DNA of 64,000 nucleotides from Phaeosaccion multiseriatum (lineage: Eukaryota > Ochrophyta, other classes), in NCBI GenBank assembly GCA_965112735.1, contig OZ218951.1, forward strand, positions 3,844,001 through 3,908,000, read 5' to 3'. The notes under the pieces are model-generated. The model was given only the letters and a program-made list of their open reading frames with translations, was not told the origin of the DNA and ran no database searches. This document shows, piece after piece, positions 55,957 through 64,000 of the stretch. How positions within the stretch are numbered: position 1 is the stretch's first letter; the number at the start of each line of letters is the position of its first letter. The position numbers were made by a program, and so were the translations under genes.

Positions 55957-58214
55957 TCAAGAGGATTGAGCCAGCTTCTTCCTCTTTCTATTCCTCCTCC
56001 GGTCCTCCCTCTGCGCCAGTGCCTCCTCGAAGCCCTGGTCCAGCAGCCGCATCTTGGCCACGCGGCTCGCCTTGGACACCGTGTTGAGCAGGGGTAACAC
56101 GTCCTTCTCTACCACGTGCTCGCACAGCTCCTGTCACAGCAGCAGTAGCAGCAGTAGCAGCATTACACACAAGCAACCGAGGCATAGAAGAGAGCAGTTG
56201 CACGCGAGACGAGATGAGAAGCGACGAGACAATGCGACATGGATAGATGGCTGCTGGCAAGGCGGCGCACTCCCTCCCTCCTCACCAGCTTTGTACCCGT
56301 GTACTCCTCCACGCTGTGCACGAGCTCGACATCGTACTGCGTGACGAACGACAAGGCCCGTCCCTTCCTTCCCGCCCTTGCCGTGCGGCCCACTCGGTGC
56401 ACATAGTCCGTGGCGACGCGAGGAATGTCATAGTTGATAACCAAGTCCACCTGTGTGTCACCACCCGGCGGGGCACACAAGCGGCAAAGCAAGCGAGATT
56501 AAACACGGGTATCGCTTCGCAGAATAGAGTAGAATAGAAGGAAATTAACACGAGAAGAGCTGAGAGGGGGCAAATATACCTCGGGAAGGTCTAGTCCTCT
56601 GCTGGCGACGTCCGTCGCAATCAAAATGTTGGCTTGGCTGCTCTTGAACTTGCCCAGAGAGGCGAGTCTCCTGGGCTGACTGAGAATCGAGTGTAGACAC
56701 ACGCACGAGCCCACTCCGAGCTGTGTCAGCGTCTCCAGCAGCTCCTGGCACGCCTTGCAGGACCCCACAAAGATGATGATGCTTCTGGCCAGGTGCAGCG
56801 AGTCTTCCCCGCTTTCCTCCTCGTCCGAGGCCTCTCCAGCCACGGCAGCAGCAGCAGCAGCCGCCATCGCCTTCTTGCTGTTGCCAAGCGGCTTTACGGG
56901 CTTGCCCTTGCCGGCACTTTGAGATGCTTCCAGGCGGAGCTTTACCATGGCGCGGAGAATCTGGCCGCACGGTGCCAATGCCGATCAATACACGCGAGTT
57001 CGGAGAGGTGCACGGAGGAGGTCGGAGGTTCAGAGGGCGACGCGAGCAAGGGAAGAAAGAGAGTACACTGACCTGAACGAGCCAACAAAGCTTAATTCGG
57101 GCAGGCATGAACACGTACTCCTGCTTAAGACCTGCGGGGACTGCGAGCTGCAGTGTCAAGTCGAAGAGCAGCGGCTTGGACACTGCAAGTTTCCGCAGCT
57201 CCTCCAGGTTGGGGGTGAGCGTAGCGCTAAAGAGCAGGGTCTGCCTTTGGGTGGTGAGGGCCTCCTGCACGCAGCGGAGCTCGCTCTCGAAAGCCCTTGC
57301 CAAGAGGCGATCGGCTTCGTCTAGCACAAGAAACCTGCAGTGCAGGTGATGCGTTTGGCGGGCAAGGCAAGAGGTGCTGGCGGTGTCGGAGCCAGCCGGA
57401 TGCAAGGAGAGTGGTACATTGGCCTCTGCGCACCTGCAAGCCCCCAGCTGCGGAGGAGACGAGCCCTGCAAGTGATCTCTCAACCTTCCTGGGGTGGCAA
57501 TGACAATGTGCGGCTGCTGCGCCAGCTCCAACGATTGGTGAAGCATGCTCTGACCGCCAATGACCACGGCCTGGCGCAGGGACATGGCAGCGCCCAGCGC
57601 TGCAAACTGCTCGCTGATCTGCGGACACGGGGGAAGGAGAGATTGAGAACAAGACTGGAGCCTTTCGAAACAAGTCATGCAGAAGCTCCGCTCACTTGTA
57701 TGGCCAGCTCTCTGGTGGGCGTGAGGATGAGCGCGAAAATGCCGAAAGGGTCCCTACTCAGCTCCTGGAGAATTGGCAACGCAAACGCGGCTGTTTTACC
57801 AGACCCCTGTAGAAAGAGAGAGAACACAGCAGGGTGTCAAGTTCTAGGCGGCTCTATGAGAAGGATGGCGAGTCGCTTGGTCTCTCTTCTCACCGTGACT
57901 GCGCAGCCCATGACGTCTCTCCCTTGGAGTATAGCAGGGATGCACTGGCGCTGAACAGGCGTCGGCTTCCGGAAGCCCATCGCCCGGCAAGACTCCTGCA
58001 CCCAATCGCACATCCCACACGCGGCAAACGTGTTTTCACCTGCGCTGCCCTGCGCATCACCCTCCTCTATTGCGATGGGCTTGTCGCTGCGGCCATCGCC
58101 TTCCGCCCTCTCTCCCAGGCCTTCTCGCTCCTTCTGCTGCTCCACGCGCTTCCGCCTCTTGCCATTCCCCTTCTTCCCTGCCGTTACTGCCGATGCAGCA
58201 AAGAGGGTCGACAT
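55957..58214 (-). CDS. DBP8: DEAD-box RNA helicase DBP8/DDX49
   Basis: Minus-strand exons 58214-57894, 57806-57696, 57618-57434, 57334-57073, 56960-56580, 56450-56286 and 56130-55957 join in phase to give 532 aa. All helicase motifs are visible: GFRKPTPVQ (Q motif), GSGKT (108-112), PTRELA, TPGR, DEAD (211-214), [21 protein letters not shown] and [14 protein letters not shown]8/DDX49 acts in 40S ribosomal subunit biogenesis in the nucleolus. The 99-bp in-frame intron before FLVLDEAD was removed because the spliced form keeps the FLVLDEAD motif in its usual context. The start was placed at 58214; an upstream in-frame ATG at 58388 would run through a poly-G tract. Head-to-head with SLU7. Confidence 0.93.
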
Positions 58215-58448
58215 GGGGGGTGGGTGTGGATGATATTTAACTTTTATTGATTTCTCACGGATAGCCACCTCCCCCCCCCCCCCCCCCCCAAGCGGTTCAG
58301 TAAGCCAATGAAAGTCGAGGTCGGCCGGGCCGGGGCCCGAGAAATCGAGCCCTGCTATCAACCCCTTTATCATCGAGAGATCAGCCATCCGCAGAGCGCA
58401 GCATCAACCCCAGGGACGTAGCGACAGTGGGGAAGGAGAGCGGAAACC
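58215..58448. promoter_or_regulatory. Bidirectional promoter region, DBP8 / SLU7
   Basis: 234 bp between the start codons, with a poly-C run at about 58270-58290. TTAAATATC near 58235 could be a TATA-like element for the minus-strand gene. Confidence 0.5.
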
Positions 58449-60764
58449 ATGAGTAGCGATATAGCCGATCGGAGGAGGAAGCAAGCCCTCGACGAGAAGA
58501 GGCAGGCGGGCCAGCTGCCCGCAGAGGTCGATGAGGTTACCGGAGCTATGATCAATCCCCACAACCCCGACTTCATCACAAAGCGACCATGGTATTTGGG
58601 AGAGAGCGGTCCGTCTCTGCAGCATCACAGCAAGCAGAAGAACACGGCGGAGCTGACTATGAAGGAGACGGACAGTCTGCTGCACCAAAAGTTTGCCGAT
58701 AGGAGGAAGAAGGGCGGGAGGGCGCCCGCCACCACGGGCTTCAGGAAGGGTGCTTGTAAGAACTGCGGAGCCATGGGTCATAAGGTTAGTTTCCACTGTG
58801 GCGAAGGGGGAAAGTCAAAGGATTTTGCATCCAACTCGCTTGCCCGCCGCTCCCCTCCGTTCCTCTACAGACGATGGAGTGCGTTGAGAGGCCTCGAAGC
58901 AACAACAAAGCAGCGTGGAAGACAGGACTAGACATTGCTCAAGATGATACGAAGCTGGAGCTTGAGGACCACGGCAAGGTAGGTGCATCGCTCAGGCAGA
59001 TCGCCTCTTTCGCACTACTCACTCTCAATGACACTCTACCTACACACAGGTTGGGTTCGATGGAAAACGTGACCGCTGGGCGGGGTATCACCCTGACCAA
59101 CACAAGGAGACAATTGCTAAGCACGCGGCTATGGACGAGGAGAGACGAAAGGCCCGCCGGGAGAAGGAAGCGAAGGAGGCTGAGGAGGCCAGAGCTGCCA
59201 AGACCTCTGCAAAGCGTGCGGGCAAGGGGGGAGGTGGGAAGGGTGGCGCAAAGAGGGGGAAGAACGCAGGGAGAAGCGGAGAAGGGGACGATGGAAGCAG
59301 CGATGACAGCAGCAGTGGGGGAAGTGACATGAACAGCGATAGCGACAGCGACAGCGACGACAGCGATGACGTGAGTATGGAGAGGCGGAGGGGGGGAGGG
59401 GGGGGGAGGGGTTGACTTGACATGGTGATACATCAAACAACTCTCAGAGTAGGATGCTGGACTTGTCCTTGCAGCTCTGAGAACAGAACCTCCTATCTCT
59501 GAGAACTCCGAACTTCCTCTGCTCCCCCTGCATATTACTCTGATTATTGAATCACAGGACGATAGCGATGACGAGAACGAGGAGTTTATCATGAAGGAAG
59601 ACGAGCAGAAGGACTTTCAGGGCAGGCACGCCCGACAGGGAGGCCTGGGAGGAGCTCAGATGAAGACCACGGTGCGAAACCTGCGCATTCGAGAGGACAG
59701 AGCCAAGTACCTCTACAACCTCAACCCGGACAGGTGAGTGAGTCAGTCAGTCAGTCAGTCAGTCAGTCAGTCAGTGAGTGAGTCAGTGAGGCCATGAATG
59801 AGTCCGTAGGGCGTGCCGTGCTGTCAGTTTCGAACTAAGAGGGTGACCAAGATTGGGCCTCACCCTACTCCCCCCGACACATGCACCCCTCACCCCACTC
59901 CGTCCGCTCCACGCCCCTTCCCCCACAGCGCCTACTACGACCCCAAGACGCGCTCGATGAGAGAGAACCCCATGCCTGACGCCAATCCAGAGGACTTGGT
60001 GTACGCTGGAGACAACTTTATACGGTACGTTGGATTGAAAAAGGGCGGCGGAACGGGGTGTCTTACCTGTCGGGCAGTGGTAGTCAGTCATCTGTCTCGT
60101 ACAGGCTTGCCAAGTATTTCCGACGCGTTTGGGTTGGTCGGTGGATTCTCAAAACAAAACAAGCAAAAACTAACGAAGTAAAACACACCAAACATCACCA
60201 ACAGATTCTCTGGAGACACGACCGGCCATGCCAAGACGCAGCTCTTCGCTTGGGAGGCCCAGGACAGGGGCCAAGAGATTCACCCCATCGCAGACCCGAG
60301 TACCGCAGAGCTGTTGCACAAACAGTTCGAGGCAAAGAAGAAGGACCTCAAGCAGAACCAAAGCACGCGCATATTGGACAAGTACGGTGGGCAGGAGTAC
60401 CTCAAAGCACCGGACGCACGCCTTGTGATGGGACAGACGGAGGCGTATGTAGAGTACGACCGCACGGGGAGGGTGGTGAAAGGCGCAGAGAAGGCGGTGG
60501 CCAAGTCCAAGTACGAGGAGGACGTGTTGAGGGGTAACCACACGGCCATTTGGGGCAGTTACTTTGACCGGAGCAGCATGCGCTGGGGCTATGCGTGCTG
60601 CCACAGCTGCACCAAGTCCAGCTACTGCACAGGGGACAAGGGTAAGGAGGCCAACGACTCCGCCAACTCCGCGCTGTGTATTGACGACTCCCAGAAGAGG
60701 AAGATGCTCGAGGTGCGTGTGTGCGTGTCTGTCCGCCTGTCTATCTCTCTGTCTGTCTTGGCTC

Positions 60765-60795
<31 letters not shown>

Positions 60796-61299
60796 GTCCG
60801 TCTTGTCCGTCTGCCTGTCTGTCTATCTGTATGTCTTGTCTATCTGTCTCTATCTGTCAATCAAAGTCATAGAGCGCAGGACGTAGCTGTTGGAAGTTTT
60901 TTTAGCACTATACAAACTAACCACTCACTCTGTACTGTACTGTACTGTGCCCTGTACTTGCTGTGTCCACAGCCTCAAGCTGCAGGAGAGGGTCGCAAGG
61001 CGCAAGAGGCCCCCAACCCGTCCAAGCAGCTGTACGGAGAGGGGAGCCTCAACGTTGAGCTGGATGCTAAGAAACTTAAGAAGGCCCTCAAGAAGCAGCG
61101 CAAGGCGGCCTTGGAGGAGGCCCAAGAGCCTAACAAGGACGACAGGAAACGCTCGTACAACAGTATGCAGACGAGCGATGTTTCCGCAGAGGACATGGAG
61201 GCCTACCGCATGTCCAAGCGCAGGGAGAATGACCCTCTGGCCAGCATCTCCTCGGACACGCTCGTAGGGGAGGAGGAAGAGGAGAAGGAGAAGAAGTAG
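58449..61299 (+). CDS. SLU7: Pre-mRNA splicing factor SLU7
   Basis: Exons 58449-58784, 58871-58978, 59050-59370, 59558-59733, 59929-60024, 60205-60712 and 60973-61299 join in phase to give 623 aa. Landmarks are [12 protein letters not shown] near the start, the CCHC zinc knuckle [14 protein letters not shown] (Cys103, Cys106, His111, Cys116), [70 protein letters not shown] and the C-terminal [11 protein letters not shown] with [15 protein letters not shown]7 works in the second catalytic step of splicing, holding the free 5' exon and favouring the proximal 3' splice site. An acidic Ser/Asp run (DSDSDSDD) is split by an intron at 59371. The protein is slightly longer than human SLU7. Confidence 0.96.
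60731..60860. repeat. (TCTG)n / (TCTA)n microsatellite in SLU7 intron
   Basis: About 130 bp of TCTG-type units fill most of the last SLU7 intron, between the donor at 60713 and the acceptor at 60972. Confidence 0.9.
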
Positions 61300-61469
61300 A
61301 GTGGATTCATGTGCAAATAAATAGAGATTGATTTTGTTCGTCGGCCGGACCCGAGGGATACGCACCCTATAGTAATGCAAACATGTTGCATGTGAGGTTA
61401 CTGTCTCTCTCTCTCTCTTCTTTCTAACGCTACTCTAGCACTAGAAGAAAGACGCTATCTCTCCTGTGT

Positions 61470-63179
61470 TCAAGAGTCCTTTCCCAAGAGCTCGTAGAAG
61501 AGGAGGTACGGGTGGCAGTGCCCCGCGGCCGGCAGCAGCACTGAGCCCTCCGAGATGGTCGTCACTGTTTGGTCGTCGCAGTCTTTCCAGTTCCCGAGCC
61601 TGTCCCGACACGAAATGGTGTAGTGGCCCCCCGAGATGTTCAAGCCATGGTGGAACACGACCCCCTTGAGCTGGTAGCGGGCCTTTTGCCCCTTGGCCCG
61701 CAGCGAGGCCCTCAGCTCCGCAGACATGCAATGCGCCGATCTCTCCTCCCCAAAGCTGTGCAAGTCCAACACGAGGGGAAAGGACACAAGCTTGCCCATC
61801 TTCCTTGCTCCAAAGTTGGGGTCGAAGTAAAACTGTTTGAGGTGTAGGGTCAGCACGTGCGGCAGTGACTGCAAAGATGTGCTCTTTGAGGCCCGGACGT
61901 GGACGGCGGACCTGCCTCCTTTGCCCTTCACTCCATCGAGCACCTCTCCGCTGAAATAAAGCCCCAGGGCGTCCTCCACACTGCTCACCTTGGCCGCGCC
62001 AATGTCTAGCTGGAGGCAGTGGAACGGGTCTAGCGTGGCCGAGACTGTACTCGTCCCTCCCCTCCGTACCTCCGACCGCACACTGCCTTGAAACAGATCC
62101 GTAATGATTGAAGACCCCAGGATGGCCTTGTCCACCCCCGCGCTATTGAGAACGGCCTTGGTGCCTCCCTTGCACACCTGTGCCCACCCCCCATCTCCAC
62201 CACTCCCTCCTCCCCCCCCCTCCTCCTCCGCCTCCCCCCCCCCCCCCTCATCTTGCCCACCTAGTCCACCCCCTTTCCCTTCTCCCCGAGTGGCAGAAGG
62301 TAGATTCCGTTTTGCTTCCACCACCTCCTCATGCAGCTTGTCGAGATAAAAGACGAGAAACTCGTGAGCGTCCTCCTGCTCCCCCTGGTTGTAGCTGCGG
62401 AAGGCACTAAACGTTTCCGCAAGGAAACCATCCGGCAACACAGCTCCATCGCTCTTGCTCACCACCTTCTTGTTCCACGCGAGATGGTGGTTTGGTTGCT
62501 TCCCGCCACCGCCTCCGCCCTTCTTGCCCCCCCCCCCACTGAGGCTGACGCTAGGCGCCTCAAACACAGATAGAAACTCCGCCAGCTGACACCAGGTCGG
62601 TAGCGTAGCCCTCCACACTGAGTCTTCCTGAGCGAGCTCGTCCTTGACCATGAGCAGCGTCTGCACCAGCGGCTCGCACGCGATGAGCGCCTGCAAAACC
62701 ACATTCCTAAAGCACGTATTGCCCGAGTTTATCAGGCCCCGCTGCAGAACTTCGAGGCCCATTGCGCCCGTCTCCCAGGTGTTTCGGCCCAGTAACCCCA
62801 TAACATCTACCGCAGGGGGGGCTGTCTTCAGCCCACACGGTTCTTGCGACAACGGGGCCCCATCTGCTGCTGGTGGTGCTGGTGGAGCTGGGGGCGGCGC
62901 CGGTTGCTGCTCCTGCTCCTCCTCCTGCTCCTGCTGCTGGCCATGCGCTGCATTAGACTGCTGAGGCTTGGCCGCCGGCTCTCTCAGTAGCGACGCCCAA
63001 GATGATGGAGGGGCCTTCTGGATGGCAGGCTCTCTCTGCTCCATAGGCGGGGCAGGCTCCGACGCCGCAGGCTGTGGAGATGCGCTATACTGACCCTTCC
63101 CGGAGCCCTCCACGACAATAGACTCTAGCTCATCCTCCACATCACCAAAATCGCCGAAGGTGAGTGTCTCGCCATCCAT
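61470..63179 (-). CDS. Ubiquitin-specific protease, USP10/Ubp3-type
   Basis: A single frame of 569 aa from ATG 63179 (an upstream non-ATG extension is treated as 5' UTR). The N-terminal 140 residues are disordered, with a Pro/Gln-rich stretch. The USP catalytic domain follows: the Cys box GLINSGNTCFRNVVLQAL (Cys156), QEDAHEFL, and the His box GLNISGGHYTISC (His519), followed by DDQTV with the likely catalytic Asp/Asn. The Cys box, QEDAHEFLVFYLD and the domain order match USP10/Ubp3, which removes ubiquitin from targets such as ribosomal proteins and, in animals, p53. A Gly-rich insert and another variable Gly/Glu insert lie between the Cys and His boxes. Poly-C/poly-G runs within the gene are in frame. 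Confidence 0.92.
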   Translation of the reverse strand: MDGETLTFGDFGDVEDELESIVVEGSGKGQYSASPQPAASEPAPPMEQREPAIQKAPPSSWASLLREPAAKPQQSNAAHGQQQEQEEEQEQQPAPPPAPPAPPAADGAPLSQEPCGLKTAPPAVDVMGLLGRNTWETGAMGLEVLQRGLINSGNTCFRNVVLQALIACEPLVQTLLMVKDELAQEDSVWRATLPTWCQLAEFLSVFEAPSVSLSGGGGKKGGGGGGKQPNHHLAWNKKVVSKSDGAVLPDGFLAETFSAFRSYNQGEQEDAHEFLVFYLDKLHEEVVEAKRNLPSATRGEGKGGGLGGQDEGGGGEAEEEGGGGGSGGDGGWAQVCKGGTKAVLNSAGVDKAILGSSIITDLFQGSVRSEVRRGGTSTVSATLDPFHCLQLDIGAAKVSSVEDALGLYFSGEVLDGVKGKGGRSAVHVRASKSTSLQSLPHVLTLHLKQFYFDPNFGARKMGKLVSFPLVLDLHSFGEERSAHCMSAELRASLRAKGQKARYQLKGVVFHHGLNISGGHYTISCRDRLGNWKDCDDQTVTTISEGSVLLPAAGHCHPYLLFYELLGKDS

Positions 63180-63836
63180 ATTGGAAAGTAAGAGCGGGAA
63201 GGAGACGGAGGAGGAGCCGCCGTCGGAATCTCCCTGACTTACTTGGATGTGTGTGTGCGCGTGTGCGCGTTGGTGGTGATGGTGGTGTTGCGTGTGTGTG
63301 TGTATGCACCCTCTCACTTTGTACACCTGCTGTGAACATAGGTCTCCCTGCGGATTTGTGGGCAGGTCAAAGAGAAGAGATCAGGAGGGGCCCCCGAGGG
63401 GCCCTGTCAGCAGCAGCAGTAGACGATTACAACCGCACCGTGAACACCGAGGCGGAGGCATACAGGGGGGCGACTGAGGTGGGTGAGTAAGTGCGTGAGC
63501 GAGTGAGGTGCGTGCGTGAGTGAGTACATGCGCGAGAGTGAGTGACTACAAAGCAGAGGGGTGATCTTGACAACAATTCTCTCTATTGTATTGTAATGTA
63601 ATATTTCGTTAGGAGGTGTGTTGGCGTGGCCATACCAACCCTCTTTCTCTATGTTTCGCGGCCCCCTCAGCCGTGATGAATCCTCTGACGTGCTCTCAGC
63701 TTCTGGGCCGATGGCACGCCCCTGAGTGAGCCCGGCTATGGACAGCAGATAGCTGATAGCAGTCAGGGGTCGACCGTGACTGCTCAGTTCTTGCTGTGCG
63801 CATAGCTTCTCTATCCTTGTGGGACGCTTCAGAAAC
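63180..63836. other. Intergenic with simple repeats, no gene seen
   Basis: It holds the USP 5' region with (GT)n-type sequence (63245-63305) and GTGA/GAGT-rich sequence (about 63480-63545). Frames on both strands are short and compositionally biased. Confidence 0.45.
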
Positions 63837-64000
63837 TCAGAATCCAATCTTGAGATCCCAGTTCTTCAAGCGATCGTCAGCCTTGTCCCTGTCGTCTTCC
63901 TCCTCCTCCTCATCGTCGTCATCGTCATCATCATCATCATCATCGTCATAATCATCATCATCCTCCTCCTCGTCATCATCATCATCATCATCATCATCAT
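63837..64000 (-). CDS. Acidic C-terminal end of a gene running off the window (partial)
   Basis: On the minus strand an open frame enters at 64000 and ends with TGA at 63837. It encodes a long Asp/Glu run, then EDDRDKADDRLKNWDLKIGF as the C-terminus. The change from homopolymer to a normal amphipathic end, and its stop, suggest a real acidic-tailed protein (as in nuclear or ribosome-biogenesis proteins). The repeat is largely (CAT)n on the plus strand. The identity of the protein cannot be told. Confidence 0.5.
   Translation of the reverse strand, partial: DDDDDDDDDEEEDDDDYDDDDDDDDDDDDEEEEEDDRDKADDRLKNWDLKIGF

Noticed and set aside
57335-57433. In-frame insert before the DEAD motif of the helicase
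   Set aside because: It has GTGCGC…CTGCAG borders, is 99 bp, and removal restores FLVLDEAD directly after the preceding helicase sequence.
58215-58388. N-terminal extension of the DBP8 gene from ATG 58388
   Set aside because: It passes through a poly-G run and non-conserved sequence and would take most of the SLU7 promoter; 58214 is a better start.
1-64000. Retrotransposon or DNA transposon genes
   Set aside because: No reverse transcriptase, integrase, RNase H or transposase motifs were found on either strand; only short repeats and one small inverted repeat.

Overview
This is a nuclear window from a photosynthetic eukaryote, most likely a heterokont (ochrophyte) alga; a eustigmatophyte-like genome is a guess. 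The reasons are: every multi-exon gene has short GT-AG introns (mostly 70-150 bp) with phases that join perfectly; GC content is high; genes are densely packed with many head-to-head pairs; and several plastid-type proteins (a thylakoid-lumen CYP38 cyclophilin, an NFU scaffold, a CxxC thioredoxin-like protein, a rhodanese) start with a signal peptide that ends near a Phe in an ASAFAP-like context, the mark of secondary red-type plastids. No bacterial operon, CRISPR array or transposase/reverse-transcriptase gene was seen. Exon joins below were worked out by hand from splice sites and reading phase.

Layout. 1-5.7 kb: the 3' end of an unknown gene, a GC-rich gene-free stretch, a two-FHA-domain PP2C phosphatase (+), and a tRNA-Val(CAC) (-). 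5.9-13.4 kb: a Maf-like nucleotide pyrophosphatase (+), a candidate structured RNA, a PARP-like protein (-) head-to-head with an Orn/Lys/Arg decarboxylase (+), then a gene-free stretch with hairpins. 13.4-26.8 kb: exocyst SEC3 with 21 coding exons (-), head-to-head with an LRR/coiled-coil protein (+), then ARPC3 of the Arp2/3 complex (-) head-to-head with a rhodanese (+). 26.8-37.2 kb: an RPAP3-like TPR protein (-), CYP38 (-), an SREK1IP1-like zinc-knuckle protein (+), an SDR oxidoreductase (-), protein disulfide isomerase (+), and a GARP/G2-like transcription factor (-). 37.2-54.4 kb: a CLU-domain protein (+), a plastid thioredoxin-like protein (-), a very large possible Mms22-like chromatin or repair protein (-), and an NFU iron-sulfur scaffold (+). 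54.5-64 kb: a dual-specificity phosphatase with a C-terminal CaaX box (+), DEAD-box helicase DBP8/DDX49 (-), splicing factor SLU7 (+), a USP10-type deubiquitinase (-), and the acidic C-terminal end of another gene running off the right edge (-).

The genes are mostly unrelated housekeeping functions. The themes are plastid biogenesis and redox, secretion and cytoskeleton (SEC3, ARPC3, PDI), and RNA processing (SLU7, SREK1IP1-like, DBP8). Sixteen of the 22 full protein genes form eight divergent pairs with 110-386 bp between start codons, so bidirectional promoters look like the main regulatory layout. The least explained items are the structured RNA candidate near 7.4-7.8 kb, the PARP-like protein that appears to lack the catalytic His, and the large chromatin-reader/Mms22-like protein.
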